From: Mycolicibacterium gilvum
Lineage (GTDB): Bacteria; Actinomycetota; Actinomycetes; Mycobacteriales; Mycobacteriaceae
Reading direction: 5' to 3'
NCBI RefSeq assembly: GCF_900454025.1
Contig: NZ_UGQM01000001.1
Span: 2,232,001 to 2,296,000 of the forward strand
Length of the DNA: 64,000 nucleotides
The position numbers were made by a program, and so were the translations under genes. Below the pieces are notes generated by a model. It was not told the DNA's origin. It saw nothing but the letters and a program-made list of their open reading frames with translations, and searched no databases. This document shows, one piece after another, positions 43,825 to 52,787 of this stretch; within the stretch, counting starts at the first letter, position 1; each line of letters begins with the position of its first letter.

Positions 43825-45201
43825 ATGACCACACGCGGAATGCTGACGCTGGAGGACCTGGAGAAACAGGTCGCCGACGGAGACATCGACACCGTCATCG
43901 TCGCGTTCTGCGACATGCAGGGCAGGCTTACCGGAAAGCGGATCTCGAGCCGATTGTTCGTCGACGACGTCGCCGAGCACGGCGCCGAATGCTGCAACTA
44001 TCTGCTCGCGGTCGACGTCGACATGAACACCGTCGACGGGTACGCGATCTCGAGCTGGGAGAAGGGCTATGGCGACATGGTCATGACCCCGGACATGTCG
44101 ACCCTGCGCCGGGTGCCGTGGCTGCCCGCCACGGCGCTGGTGATGGCCGACCTGTCCTGGACGGACGGTCGTCCGGTGACGCAAGCGCCCCGCGGCATCC
44201 TGCGCGCCCAACTCGACCGCCTGGATGCGCTCGGCCTCGACGCCGTCGCCGCGACCGAGCTCGAATTCATGGTGTTCGACACCGGATTCCGTGACGCCTG
44301 GGCCGCCGGGTACCGCAATCTCAAACCCGCCACCGACTACAACATCGACTACGCGATGCACGCGTCCACGCGGATGGAACCGCTGCTGCGCGACATCCGG
44401 CTCGGGATGGACGGCGCCGGCATGTACTGCGAAGGCGTCAAGGGGGAGTGCAACCTCGGGCAGCAGGAGATCGGATTCCGGTACGAGCAGGCGCTGGTGA
44501 CCTGCGACAACCACACGATCTACAAGAACGGGGCCAAGGAGATCGCCGACCAGCACGGCAAATCCCTGACGTTCATGGCCAAGTTCGACGAGAGCGAGGG
44601 CAACAGCTGCCACATCCACATCTCGTTCCGTGGGCGTGACGGTAGTCCAGAAGATATAGCCGTCTTCGCCGACGACAGCGACGAACTGGGGATGTCGTCG
44701 ATGTTCCGGAGCTTCATCGCGGGCCAGCTGGCCACCCTGCGGGAGTTCACGCTGTTCTACGCGCCGAACATCAACTCCTACAAGCGATTCGCTGAGGGAA
44801 GCTTCGCCCCGACGGCAGTGGCGTGGGGTCTGGACAACCGCACCTGCTCGCTGCGCGTGGTCGGGCACGGCCAGGGCATGCGGATGGAGAACAGGGCGCC
44901 CGGTGGCGATGTGAACCAGTACCTCGCCGTGGCGGCGCTGATCGCCGGGGGTCTGTACGGCATCGAGAACAAGCTCGAGCTCGAAGACGCCGTGGAGGGC
45001 AACGCTTACACCAGTGGCGCCGACCGGCTGCCGACCACGCTGAGCGAGGCCGTCGAACTGTTCGAGAACTCGAAGATCGCCCGCGACGCATTCGGCGACG
45101 ACGTCGTCGATCACTACGTCAACAACGCGAGGGTCGAGCTCAAGGCGTTCAACGCCGCCGTCACCGACTGGGAGAGGGTGCGCGGGTTTGAGCGTCTCTA
45201 G
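43825..45201 (+). CDS. glnA4: Glutamine synthetase-like enzyme GlnA4 (gamma-glutamyl-amine ligase type)
   Basis: 458 residues from the ATG at 43825, which gives an N-terminus like Rv2860c. GS catalytic features are present: ELEFMVFD near residue 150, GMYCEGVKGECNLGQQEIGFRY near 200-221 (metal Glu), GNSCHIHISF near 265 and NRTCSLRVVGHG near 340. It lacks the adenylylation loop of GlnA1. In Streptomyces, GlnA4-type enzymes ligate glutamate to ethanolamine and GlnA3-type to polyamines. The neighbours (hydrolase, aldehyde dehydrogenase) support gamma-glutamylated amine catabolism rather than ammonium assimilation. Confidence 0.93.
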   Translation: MTTRGMLTLEDLEKQVADGDIDTVIVAFCDMQGRLTGKRISSRLFVDDVAEHGAECCNYLLAVDVDMNTVDGYAISSWEKGYGDMVMTPDMSTLRRVPWLPATALVMADLSWTDGRPVTQAPRGILRAQLDRLDALGLDAVAATELEFMVFDTGFRDAWAAGYRNLKPATDYNIDYAMHASTRMEPLLRDIRLGMDGAGMYCEGVKGECNLGQQEIGFRYEQALVTCDNHTIYKNGAKEIADQHGKSLTFMAKFDESEGNSCHIHISFRGRDGSPEDIAVFADDSDELGMSSMFRSFIAGQLATLREFTLFYAPNINSYKRFAEGSFAPTAVAWGLDNRTCSLRVVGHGQGMRMENRAPGGDVNQYLAVAALIAGGLYGIENKLELEDAVEGNAYTSGADRLPTTLSEAVELFENSKIARDAFGDDVVDHYVNNARVELKAFNAAVTDWERVRGFERL

Positions 45202-45958
45202 CCGCCCGGTGATCGGTCTGACCACCTATCTGCAGCAGGCGCAGACCGGTGTGTGGGACGTCCGTGCCAGTTTCCTGCCGGCCATCTACTTCGAAGGTGT
45301 CGGGATGGCGGGCGGCATCGCCTCGCTGCTGCCGCCCCAGCCCGTCGACGACACGATCGCCGAGCGGGTGCTCGACGGCATCGACGGCCTGATCATCACG
45401 GGAGGCCGCGACGTCGACCCGTCCACCTACGGCGCGCAACGCCATCCCAGGACCGACGAACCGGACACCGACAGCCGCGCCCGCGACGCGTTCGAGTTCG
45501 CGTTGGTGCGGGCGGCGCTGCGGCGCGCCATGCCCGTCCTCGGGATCTGCCGCGGCGCGCAGGTGCTCAACGTGGCCCTGGGCGGGACACTGCACCAGCA
45601 CGTTCCCGACGTCGTCGGCCACACCCGCCACCAGCAGGGCAACGCGGTGTTCACCACCTCCTCGATCGCGACCGTGCCCGGCAGCCGGGTGGCCGCCCTG
45701 GTCGGCCCCGACACCGAGGCGCAGTGCTATCACCATCAGGCCATCGACCGGCTCGGCGACGGTCTGGTCGTCAGCGCCTCCGATACCGACGGCGTGATCG
45801 AGGCTGTCGAGGTCGATCTGTCAGCCCACCCGGACCATTGGGTGATCGCGGTGCAGTGGCACCCCGAGGAACGGCTCGACGATCTTCGGCTGTTCGCCGG
45901 ACTGGTCGGGGCCGCAGGCGTTTACGCGACACAGAAGACACAGAAGGTGAATCGATGA
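45188..45958 (+). CDS. Gamma-glutamyl amine hydrolase (peptidase C26, PuuD-like; Rv2859c-like)
   Basis: 256 residues, TTG start at 45188 overlapping the glnA4 end by 14 bases; a GTG at 45209 is possible. Class I glutamine-amidotransferase fold with nucleophile Cys in LGICRGAQVLNVALGG near residue 120, and His/Glu in QWHPEER near residue 223. PuuD-type enzymes release glutamate from gamma-glutamyl-GABA or similar. Placement between a GS-like ligase and an aldehyde dehydrogenase matches a Puu-like pathway. Its stop overlaps the ATG of the next gene. Confidence 0.9.
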   Translation: MSVSSRPVIGLTTYLQQAQTGVWDVRASFLPAIYFEGVGMAGGIASLLPPQPVDDTIAERVLDGIDGLIITGGRDVDPSTYGAQRHPRTDEPDTDSRARDAFEFALVRAALRRAMPVLGICRGAQVLNVALGGTLHQHVPDVVGHTRHQQGNAVFTTSSIATVPGSRVAALVGPDTEAQCYHHQAIDRLGDGLVVSASDTDGVIEAVEVDLSAHPDHWVIAVQWHPEERLDDLRLFAGLVGAAGVYATQKTQKVNR

Positions 45959-47319
45959 CCGCAAGTGATGTGATCAACCCGGCGACCGAGGAGGTGCTGC
46001 GTACCGTCGAGCACACCGACGAGGCCGGCGTCGACGACGCGGTGGCCCGGGCCAAGGCCGCCCAACGTTCGTGGGCCCGTCAGGCACCCGCCGAACGGGC
46101 GGCGGCGCTGCGCGCGTTCGCGGCGGTGGTCGATGCCCATGTCGAGGAACTCGCCGCGCTCGAGGTGGCCAACTCCGGGCATCCGATCGGTAACGCGCGG
46201 TGGGAGGCCGGCCACGTCCGCGACGTGCTGCAGTACTACTCCGCGTCGCCGGAACGGTTGTCGGGAAAGCAGATCCCGGTCGCCGGCGGCCTGGACGTCA
46301 CGTTCAACGAGCCGCTCGGCGTCGTCGGCGTGATCACTCCGTGGAACTTCCCGATGACCATCGCCTCGTGGGGGTTCGCACCCGCGCTCGCCGCCGGCAA
46401 CGCGGTGCTGGTCAAGCCCGCGGAGTGGACCCCGCTGACCACGATCCGCCTCGGCGAGCTGGCCGTCGAGGCCGGTCTGCCCGCCGACCTGTTCCAGGTG
46501 CTGCCCGGGCGTGGATCCGTCGTCGGGGAGCGGTTCGTGACCCATCCCGACGTCCGCAAGATCGTGTTCACCGGATCCACCGAGGTCGGCACCCGGGTGA
46601 TGGCGCAGGCGGCCACCCAGGTCAAGCGCGTCACCCTGGAGCTGGGCGGCAAGAGCGCCAACATCGTGTTCGACGACTGCGATCTGGAACGGGCGGCCGC
46701 GACCGCACCGTACGGGGTGTTCGACAACTCCGGTCAGGACTGCTGTGCGCGCAGCCGGATTCTGGTGCAGCGCAGCGTCTTCGACCGGTTCATGGAACTG
46801 CTGGAGCCCGCCGTCAAGGGTGTGGTGGTCGGCGATCCCGGCGCCGAGGGCACCGAGATGGGGCCGTTGGTGTCCAAGGCGCACTGGAACTCGGTGTCGT
46901 CCTATGTGCCCGACGACGCACCCGTCGCATTCCGTGGCTCCGCGCCGCAGGGTCCGGGCTTCTGGTTCCCTCCCACGGTGCTGACCCCGGCGCGTGACGA
47001 CCGCACCGTGGTCGAGGAGATCTTCGGCCCGGTGGTGACCGTGCTCCCGTTCGACGACGAGGCCGACGCCATCGCGCTGGCCAACGACACCGTCTACGGA
47101 CTCTCCGGATCCATCTGGACCGACAACATCTCCCGGGCGATGCGGGTGTCGCGCGCCGTGGAAGCCGGCAACCTGTCGGTCAATTCGCACTCCTCGGTGC
47201 GCTACAGCACGCCGTTCGGCGGCTTCAAGCAGTCGGGGCTGGGCCGCGAACTTGGCCCGGACGCCCCGCTGTCGTTCACCGAGACCAAGAACGTCTTTTT
47301 CGCAGTAGAGGAGAACTAG
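45955..47319 (+). CDS. aldC: Aldehyde dehydrogenase (AldC, Rv2858c-like)
   Basis: 454 residues, ATG at 45955 overlapping the upstream stop (ATGA). Catalytic Cys is C263 in GQDCC, general base Glu is E229 in LELGGKS, and the NAD site includes FTGSTEVG near residue 205 and WNFP near 130. In a gamma-glutamyl amine pathway it would oxidise the aldehyde made after amine oxidation. The SDR gene follows with no gap (TAG then ATG). Confidence 0.94.
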   Translation: MTASDVINPATEEVLRTVEHTDEAGVDDAVARAKAAQRSWARQAPAERAAALRAFAAVVDAHVEELAALEVANSGHPIGNARWEAGHVRDVLQYYSASPERLSGKQIPVAGGLDVTFNEPLGVVGVITPWNFPMTIASWGFAPALAAGNAVLVKPAEWTPLTTIRLGELAVEAGLPADLFQVLPGRGSVVGERFVTHPDVRKIVFTGSTEVGTRVMAQAATQVKRVTLELGGKSANIVFDDCDLERAAATAPYGVFDNSGQDCCARSRILVQRSVFDRFMELLEPAVKGVVVGDPGAEGTEMGPLVSKAHWNSVSSYVPDDAPVAFRGSAPQGPGFWFPPTVLTPARDDRTVVEEIFGPVVTVLPFDDEADAIALANDTVYGLSGSIWTDNISRAMRVSRAVEAGNLSVNSHSSVRYSTPFGGFKQSGLGRELGPDAPLSFTETKNVFFAVEEN

Positions 47320-48093
47320 ATGGACCTGAGTCAGCGCCTCAAGGACAAGGTCGCCGTGATCACCGGTGGCGCAAGCGGAATCGGCCTGGCCACGGCCAAG
47401 CGGATGCGATCCGAGGGTGCCATCGTCGTCATCGGCGATCTCGACGAGAAGACCGGCAAGTCGGTCGCCAACGACCTGAACGTGACCTTCGTGCAGGTCG
47501 ACGTCTCCGATCAGGTCGCGGTGGACAATCTGTTCGACACCGCGTTCGAGGTCCACGGCGGAGTCGACATCGCGTTCAACAACGCCGGCATCAGCCCACC
47601 CGAGGACGACCTGATCGAGAACACGGGCATCGATGCGTGGGACCGGGTGCAGGACATCAACCTCAAGTCGGTGTTCTTCTGCTGCAAGGCCGCCTTGCGC
47701 CACATGGTGCCCGCGCAGAAGGGGTCCATCGTCAACACCGCGTCCTTCGTGGCGGTGAACGGATCGGCGACGTCGCAGATCTCCTACACCGCGTCCAAGG
47801 GCGGCGTGCTGGCGATGTCGCGGGAACTCGGAATCCAGTACGCGCGCCAGGGAATCCGGGTCAACGCGCTGTGCCCGGGGCCGGTGAACACGCCGCTGCT
47901 GCAGGAGCTGTTCGCCAAGGATCCCGAACGTGCCGCGCGGCGGCTGGTGCACGTGCCGATGGGTCGGTTCGCCGAACCCGAGGAACTCGCCGCCGCAGTG
48001 GCGTTCCTGGCCAGTGACGACGCGTCGTTCATCACCGGATCGAGCTTCCTGGTCGACGGAGGCATCACCGGTCACTACGTCACGCCGCTGTAG
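47320..48093 (+). CDS. SDR-family oxidoreductase (Rv2857c-like)
   Basis: 257 residues. Classical SDR: TGGASGIGLA near residue 15, NNAG near 87, Ser in NTASFVAVNG near 139 and YTASKGG near 157. The C-terminal ITGSSFLVDGGITGHYV is typical. The ATG follows directly on the aldC stop, so it belongs to the glnA4 operon. It probably interconverts an alcohol and a carbonyl intermediate. Confidence 0.92.
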   Translation: MDLSQRLKDKVAVITGGASGIGLATAKRMRSEGAIVVIGDLDEKTGKSVANDLNVTFVQVDVSDQVAVDNLFDTAFEVHGGVDIAFNNAGISPPEDDLIENTGIDAWDRVQDINLKSVFFCCKAALRHMVPAQKGSIVNTASFVAVNGSATSQISYTASKGGVLAMSRELGIQYARQGIRVNALCPGPVNTPLLQELFAKDPERAARRLVHVPMGRFAEPEELAAAVAFLASDDASFITGSSFLVDGGITGHYVTPL

Positions 48094-48099
48094 CGCGCG

Positions 48100-48828
48100 A
48101 TGGCCGCGCCGGACCCCGCCGACAGCAGCGATGCCAGTGAAGCGCTGTTGCGTCCGGTGCGGCCGCTCAACGCCTTTGAGGACACCGTCGAGCGGCTGCT
48201 GCAGACGATCCGGCTCGGCGTGCTCACCCCCGGCGAATCCCTGCCCCCCGAAAGGGAACTGGCCGCGCGGCTGGGGGTGAGCCGTGACACGGTGCGGGAG
48301 GCGATCAAGTCGCTCGCGGACGCCGGTTATCTGGTGTCCCGCCGCGGGCGCTACGGCGGGACGTTCCTCGCCGACGCGTTGCCCGCGCCGCGGGCCGACG
48401 GAACCGAGATGCACCGCGACGACATCGACGACGCGGTGCGCCTGCGCGAGATCCTCGAGGTCGGGGCAGCGCGGATGGCAGCAGTGCGCACGTTGGCCGC
48501 GGTGGAGCGGGAGGCCCTGCGGAGTCGACTCGCCGATGTCCGAGGCGCCGACCCCGCCGACTACCGTCGCCTCGATTCTCGGCTGCACCTCGCGATCGCC
48601 GAGGCGGCCGGGGTGCCGTCGCTGGTTCCACTGGTGGCGCAGAACCGGATGCGGCTCAACGAGTTGCTCGACCGCATACCGCTGATGACCCGCAACATCG
48701 CCCACTCCGACGAACAGCACGAGGCGATCGTGTCCGCGATCCTGGCCGGTGACGCCGACACCGCGGCGCAGACGATGGCCGCCCACGTCTGGGGCTCCGC
48801 GGCGCTGCTGCACGGCTTCCTGGACTGA
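48100..48828 (+). CDS. GntR/FadR-family regulator with FCD domain
   Basis: 242 residues. The winged helix (about 25-90) shows LPPERELAARLGVSRDTVREAIKSLADAG and GRYGGTFL; the C-terminal FCD domain (about 105-230) is helical with metal/effector ligands in DSRLHLAIAEAAG and EQHEAIVSAILAGD. It is 6 bases after the SDR gene and closes the operon, so it most likely senses a pathway metabolite and controls glnA4 onwards. Effector unknown. Confidence 0.9.
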   Translation: MAAPDPADSSDASEALLRPVRPLNAFEDTVERLLQTIRLGVLTPGESLPPERELAARLGVSRDTVREAIKSLADAGYLVSRRGRYGGTFLADALPAPRADGTEMHRDDIDDAVRLREILEVGAARMAAVRTLAAVEREALRSRLADVRGADPADYRRLDSRLHLAIAEAAGVPSLVPLVAQNRMRLNELLDRIPLMTRNIAHSDEQHEAIVSAILAGDADTAAQTMAAHVWGSAALLHGFLD

Positions 48829-48918
48829 ATCCTTGCGGCGGCGAATCGCTCCCACGCGCCTGTGACCTGGTGGAAGCTGTGTTCATGAGGCAAACCACAG
48901 TTCACGAAGGAGTACGAC

Positions 48919-49755
48919 ATGGCGACCGTCGACAACGAGGACGACAGGGCATTGAAGGCCAAACACCGCGCGCTCTGGGCGTCCGGTGACTACCCGGCCG
49001 TCGCGGCCGAGCTGATCCCGTCCCTCGGACTCGAACTGGTCCGTGCGTGCGGTGTCCGGTCCGGCGACCGCGTCCTCGACGTCGCCGCCGGGTCGGGCAA
49101 CGCGTCGATCCCCGCGGCCGCCGCCGGCGCGGTCGTCACCGCGAGCGACCTGACGCCGGAACTGTTCGACGCCGGGCGCCGCATCGCCGCCGAGCGCGGC
49201 GTCGCGGTGGAGTGGGTGGAGGCCGACGCCGAGGCGCTTCCGTTTCCCGACGACAGTTTCGACGTCGTGATGTCCTGCGTCGGTGCGATGTTCGCGCCCC
49301 ATCATCAGGCGACCGCGGACGAGATCGTGCGGGTGACCCGTCCCGGCGGCACCCTCGGGCTGATCAGCTGGACACCCGAGGGTTTCATCGGCCACCTGTT
49401 CGCCACGATGAAGCCCTACGCACCACCGCCGCCCCCGGGCGCCTCCCCGCCGCCGATGTGGGGCTCGGAGAATCATGTCGCAGCGCTGCTCGGCGACCGT
49501 GTCAGGGATCTGACGATGCGCCGGCAGACCGTCCGCTTCGACCACTGCGCCTCACCGCTGGACTTCCGCGAGTACTGGAAGCGCAATTACGGTCCCACCC
49601 TCGCCGCCTACAGGTTCAACGAGGACCGGCCCGAGCGCCTCGCGGAACTCGACGCGGCGTTCCTGGACTTCCTGACCACCTGGAACCAGGCCGACGGCGC
49701 CGACGGTACCGCCTACGACGCGGAGTATCTGCTGGTCACCGCCACGAAACGCTGA
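48919..49755 (+). CDS. Class I SAM-dependent methyltransferase
   Basis: 278 residues, ATG preceded by GAAGGAG. The SAM motif I is VLDVAAGSGNASIPAA near residue 50; motif II region AEALPFPDDSFDVVMSCVGAMFAPHH follows near 108-130 (UbiE-like). A proline-rich loop (APPPPPGASPPP) near residue 175 is unusual. Substrate unknown. It stands between the glnA4 operon and the ArsR gene and appears to be its own transcript. Confidence 0.88.
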   Translation: MATVDNEDDRALKAKHRALWASGDYPAVAAELIPSLGLELVRACGVRSGDRVLDVAAGSGNASIPAAAAGAVVTASDLTPELFDAGRRIAAERGVAVEWVEADAEALPFPDDSFDVVMSCVGAMFAPHHQATADEIVRVTRPGGTLGLISWTPEGFIGHLFATMKPYAPPPPPGASPPPMWGSENHVAALLGDRVRDLTMRRQTVRFDHCASPLDFREYWKRNYGPTLAAYRFNEDRPERLAELDAAFLDFLTTWNQADGADGTAYDAEYLLVTATKR

Positions 49756-49804
49756 CCGGGCGGATGATGGTCACCGCGGGGTGGCCGGGTACTACATTTG
49801 CCCT

Positions 49805-50125
49805 GTGGAGGATCAGCAGCTCGTCGACCGGGCCTCGTCGGCGTTGGCGGAGGTGGACACCCCCGGCTGGGCGCAGCGCTTCGACCTGGTGTCGGACCCG
49901 CACCGCCTGGAGATCCTGCTGTGTCTGCACCGCGCACCGGGCATCTGCGTCAGCGACCTCGCCGCCGCGCTGGGGCGGTCGGAGAACACCGTCTCGCAGG
50001 CGTTGCGGGTGTTGCGCCAGCAGGGGTGGGTCACCAGCACCCGTGCCGGACGCTCGGTCACCTACCGCCTGGAGGACGAAGTGGTCCACGACCTGCTGCA
50101 CTGGATCGGCGCCCGGCACGGCTGA
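49805..50125 (+). CDS. ArsR-family regulator, probably metal-sensing
   Basis: 106 residues from a GTG at 49805 (an in-frame GTG at 49781 is also possible). The winged helix-turn-helix is GICVSDLAAALGRSENTVSQALRVLRQQGWV (key blocks: one Cys in ICVSDL, SENTVSQALR, RAGRSVTYRL). The last helix contains three His in EDEVVHDLLHWIGARHG, where NmtR/KmtR-type sensors hold Ni or Co ligands. It is directly upstream of the cobalt transporter genes, so it probably represses them when cobalt is plentiful. Confidence 0.85.
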   Translation: MEDQQLVDRASSALAEVDTPGWAQRFDLVSDPHRLEILLCLHRAPGICVSDLAAALGRSENTVSQALRVLRQQGWVTSTRAGRSVTYRLEDEVVHDLLHWIGARHG

Positions 50126-50131
50126 GCCTCC

Positions 50132-50145
50132 TGTTCATATGTTCA
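50132..50145. promoter_or_regulatory. TGTTCATATGTTCA, candidate ArsR site
   Basis: TGTTCA-TA-TGTTCA is a direct repeat in an AT-rich patch between the ArsR gene and cbiM. It contains half-sites (TGTTCA/TGAACA) typical of ArsR/SmtB operators, although the usual inverted arrangement is incomplete. Located 60 bases upstream of the cbiM ATG. Confidence 0.4.
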
Positions 50146-50204
50146 GCTAGACAGGTGACGGAAAGGCGGCCTACGCTCGCCGAGTGAGCGCCCACTACGT
50201 CGCG

Positions 50205-50891
50205 ATGCACATGAGCGACGGCATCATCAATGCGCCGATCTCCATGTTGTTCGTCGCGATCGCCGTCGCAGCGCTCGGTATCTGCGCGTGGCGGGCCCGC
50301 GAAGAACTCGACGAGCGCACGGTGCCGCTGGCGGGGCTGGTGGCGGCGTTCGTCTTCGCCGTGCAGATGGTGAACTTCCCGATCCTGCCCGGCGTCAGCG
50401 GTCACCTGCTCGGCGGCGCCCTTGCCGCGATCCTCGTCGGTCCCTACACCGGGGCCCTGTGCGTCTCCATCGTGCTGATCGTCCAGGCGTTGCTGTTCGC
50501 CGACGGCGGGGTGACCGCGCTCGGCACCAACATCACCAACATGTCCGTGATCGGCGTCGCAGCCGGCTACGGCACCGCGGTGCTGCTCTACCGGGTGCTG
50601 CGGCGCCGGCGGGCCGACCTCGCCGTGCCCGTGGTCGGGGTCATCGCCTTCGTCTCCGCTGTGGTCGGGACCGTCTGCGCGGCAATGGGATTCGTCGCGC
50701 AGTATGCGCTCGGAGGGGCGGCGACGACCTCGCTCGGAACGGTTGCGGCCTACATGTTCGGCACCCACGTGCTGATCGGTATCGGGGAGGGCGTCATCAC
50801 CGCGCTGACCGTGATGGCGGTCGTGCGGGCGCGCCCCGACCTGGTCTATCTGTTGCGAACCCACCCCGCGCGGCAGGCGGTGCCGGTATGA
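50205..50891 (+). CDS. cbiM: Cobalt/nickel ECF transporter S-component CbiM
   Basis: 228 residues from the ATG at 50205. This start was chosen because CbiM/NikM proteins begin Met-His and the His at position 2 is a metal ligand; here MHMSDGIINAPISM. A GTG at 50184 would add seven residues. About six membrane helices are visible, with conserved NFPILPGVSGHLLGG near residue 60 and LGTNITNMSVIG near 107. It binds Co or Ni and works with CbiQ, CbiO and a small N-type subunit. Its stop overlaps the next ATG. Confidence 0.92.
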   Translation: MHMSDGIINAPISMLFVAIAVAALGICAWRAREELDERTVPLAGLVAAFVFAVQMVNFPILPGVSGHLLGGALAAILVGPYTGALCVSIVLIVQALLFADGGVTALGTNITNMSVIGVAAGYGTAVLLYRVLRRRRADLAVPVVGVIAFVSAVVGTVCAAMGFVAQYALGGAATTSLGTVAAYMFGTHVLIGIGEGVITALTVMAVVRARPDLVYLLRTHPARQAVPV

Positions 50892-51259
50892 CCCGGCCGT
50901 CGGGCGGACGCCGCTGGTTCTTCTGGGCCGCATTCGCCGTCGCCACGCTGCTGATCGCCGGTGTCGTGTCCTCCTTCGCCAGCTCCAGCCCCGACGGTCT
51001 GGACTCGGCGACGTTGCGGGGCTGCGAGATCGTCGAAACCGCGGCCGGAGAACAGCTCCGGGGCGAGTGCATCGCCCAGCATGCGCAGGAACATCCTCTG
51101 ACGAGTTCACCGCTGGCCGACTACGCCGTCGAGGGCCGCGACGGCACTGGGGGTGCGGCGGGTGTCGTGGGCGTGCTGGTCACCGTGCTGGTTGCCGGCG
51201 GCGTGTTCTGGTCCATCGCCCGATCGCGCGCACGGCCGAAATCGTCAGTGGGGGAGTAG
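50888..51259 (+). CDS. PDGLE-domain protein (CbiN-like subunit)
   Basis: 123 residues. The N-terminal helix FFWAAFAVATLLIAGVVSSFA is followed by SSSPDGLDSA (the PDGL signature), an extracellular loop and the C-terminal helix GVLVTVLVAGGVFWSI. PDGLE proteins replace CbiN in many cobalt ECF transporters. Overlaps cbiM by 4 bases (ATGA) and precedes cbiQ by two bases. Its two Cys in the loop (GCEIVE, GECIAQ) may form a disulfide. Confidence 0.85.
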   Translation: MTRPSGGRRWFFWAAFAVATLLIAGVVSSFASSSPDGLDSATLRGCEIVETAAGEQLRGECIAQHAQEHPLTSSPLADYAVEGRDGTGGAAGVVGVLVTVLVAGGVFWSIARSRARPKSSVGE

Positions 51260-51261
51260 CG

Positions 51262-52041
51262 GTGGGCGGCGGGCATTCCCATCCGCTCTACCGCGACGGC
51301 GACTCACCCGTGCACCGGCTGCCCGCCGAGGTCAAGATCGTATGCCTGGCGGCCTTCGTGCTCGCCGTGGTCGCCACACCGCGAGAGCTGTTCTGGCCGT
51401 TCGGTGTCTACGCGCTCATCATCCTGGCCGTGTGGCGGGCGGCGCGCATCCCGCTGCGGTGGATCCTGCCGAGAATGCTCATCGAGGCGCCGTTCCTCGT
51501 GCTGGCGGTGCTGCTTCCGTTCTCCGAAGGCGGCGAGCGGGTCAGCCTCGCCGGGATGCACCTGTCGATCGCGGGCCTCTACGCGGCGTGGGGCATCGTG
51601 ATCAAGGGCACGTTGGGTGTCGCGGCGTCGCTGACGGTGGCCGCGACGACGACGTCACGCGAACTGCCGGTCGCGTTGAGCAGGCTGCGGGTCCCGGCGA
51701 TGATCGTGTCCGTGTTGACGCTGATGATCCGCTACATCGACGTGCTGGCCGCCGAAGCCCGCCGGATGCGGATGGCGCGCGTCTCCCGCGGCGACTCGCC
51801 GCGGATGTTCCATCAGATCGGCGCGACCGCCCGCGGTGTCGGATCGCTGTTCCTGCGGTCCTACGAACGCGGTGAGCGTGTGTACCTGGCCATGCTGTCG
51901 CGCGGGTTCGACGGCCATGTCCCGGCGCTGGCGGTCGGGGCGGGCAGCGTCGCGGCCGCGACGCCGCGTCAGTGGGTGATGGCGCTGCTGCCGGCGGCCG
52001 CCGCCGTCGCGGTGGCCGCGAGCGCGTGGGCGACGCTGTGA
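51262..52041 (+). CDS. cbiQ: ECF transporter transmembrane component CbiQ
   Basis: 259 residues from the GTG at 51262, with GGGGAG six bases upstream. N-terminal GGGHSHPLYRDGDSPVHRLPAEVK is the soluble start; five or so membrane helices follow. The EcfT coupling motifs A-R-G are seen as EARRMRMARVSRG near residue 167 and the second at LAMLSRGFDG near 210. It transmits ATP-driven motion from CbiO to CbiM. Overlaps cbiO by 4 bases. Confidence 0.9.
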   Translation: MGGGHSHPLYRDGDSPVHRLPAEVKIVCLAAFVLAVVATPRELFWPFGVYALIILAVWRAARIPLRWILPRMLIEAPFLVLAVLLPFSEGGERVSLAGMHLSIAGLYAAWGIVIKGTLGVAASLTVAATTTSRELPVALSRLRVPAMIVSVLTLMIRYIDVLAAEARRMRMARVSRGDSPRMFHQIGATARGVGSLFLRSYERGERVYLAMLSRGFDGHVPALAVGAGSVAAATPRQWVMALLPAAAAVAVAASAWATL

Positions 52042-52778
52042 GCGGACCGGCGATCCGCGTCAGGGGCCTGCGGTACAGCTACCCCGACGGGCACGTCGCA
52101 CTCGACGGGATCGACCTCGACATCGCCGACGGCGAGCGTGTCGCGTTGCTGGGACCCAACGGGGCCGGCAAGACCACCCTGATGTTGCATCTCAACGGCG
52201 TGCTGCGCGCCTCGGCCGGCGACGTCGAGATCGGCGGGACCGTGCTGTCACGCAGCACGCTGCGCGACATCCGCCGACGGGTCGGGCTGGTGTTCCAGGA
52301 TCCCGACGACCAGTTGTTCATGCCGACGCTGGCCCAGGACGTCGCCTTCGGTCCGGCCAACTTCGGGGTGCGCGGCGCCGAGCTCGACGCCCGCGTCGCG
52401 CACGCACTGGCGGTGGTGTCCATGACCGAGCTCGCCGGACGCAGCCCCGCCCACATGTCCGGTGGGCAGCGGCGCAGAGCCGCGCTGGCGACCGTGCTGG
52501 CCTGCGAGCCCGAGGTGCTCGTGCTCGACGAACCGTCGGCCAACCTCGATCCGGTCGCCCGGCGCGAACTCGCCGAGACACTGTCGGGCCTGGACGCGAC
52601 GATGCTGATCGTCACCCACGACCTGCCCTACGCCGCGCAACTGTGCCGGCGGGCGATCGTGATGGACGGCGGCGTCATCGTCGCCGACGGTGCGATCGAC
52701 GACGTGTTGTCCGACACCGCGCTGCTCGCCGCACACCGCCTCGAATTGCCCTGGGGCTTCACCGTCGGGCTCCGCTGA
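52038..52778 (+). CDS. cbiO: ECF transporter ATPase CbiO
   Basis: 246 residues from a GTG overlapping the cbiQ stop. Walker A is GPNGAGKTT near residue 39; Q-loop in LVFQDPDDQLFM; signature MSGGQRRRAAL near 136; Walker B VLVLDEPSANLDP near 157; His switch VTHDL near 190. Cytoplasmic ATPase of the cobalt importer. Last gene of the cbi operon; the palindromic repeat at 52788 follows within 10 bases of the stop. Confidence 0.94.
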   Translation: MSGPAIRVRGLRYSYPDGHVALDGIDLDIADGERVALLGPNGAGKTTLMLHLNGVLRASAGDVEIGGTVLSRSTLRDIRRRVGLVFQDPDDQLFMPTLAQDVAFGPANFGVRGAELDARVAHALAVVSMTELAGRSPAHMSGGQRRRAALATVLACEPEVLVLDEPSANLDPVARRELAETLSGLDATMLIVTHDLPYAAQLCRRAIVMDGGVIVADGAIDDVLSDTALLAAHRLELPWGFTVGLR

Positions 52779-52787
52779 CCCAACCCT

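Noticed and set aside
45922..48855. A 977-codon open frame on the minus strand, opposite aldC and the SDR
   Set aside because: It is antisense to two clear enzyme genes, its translation is rich in Arg, Gly, Val and His without any motif, and long antisense frames are expected in GC-rich DNA.
50126..50204. Cobalamin riboswitch before cbiM
   Set aside because: Only about 80 bases separate the ArsR stop from cbiM, too short for a B12 riboswitch, and no B12-box-like segment was seen.
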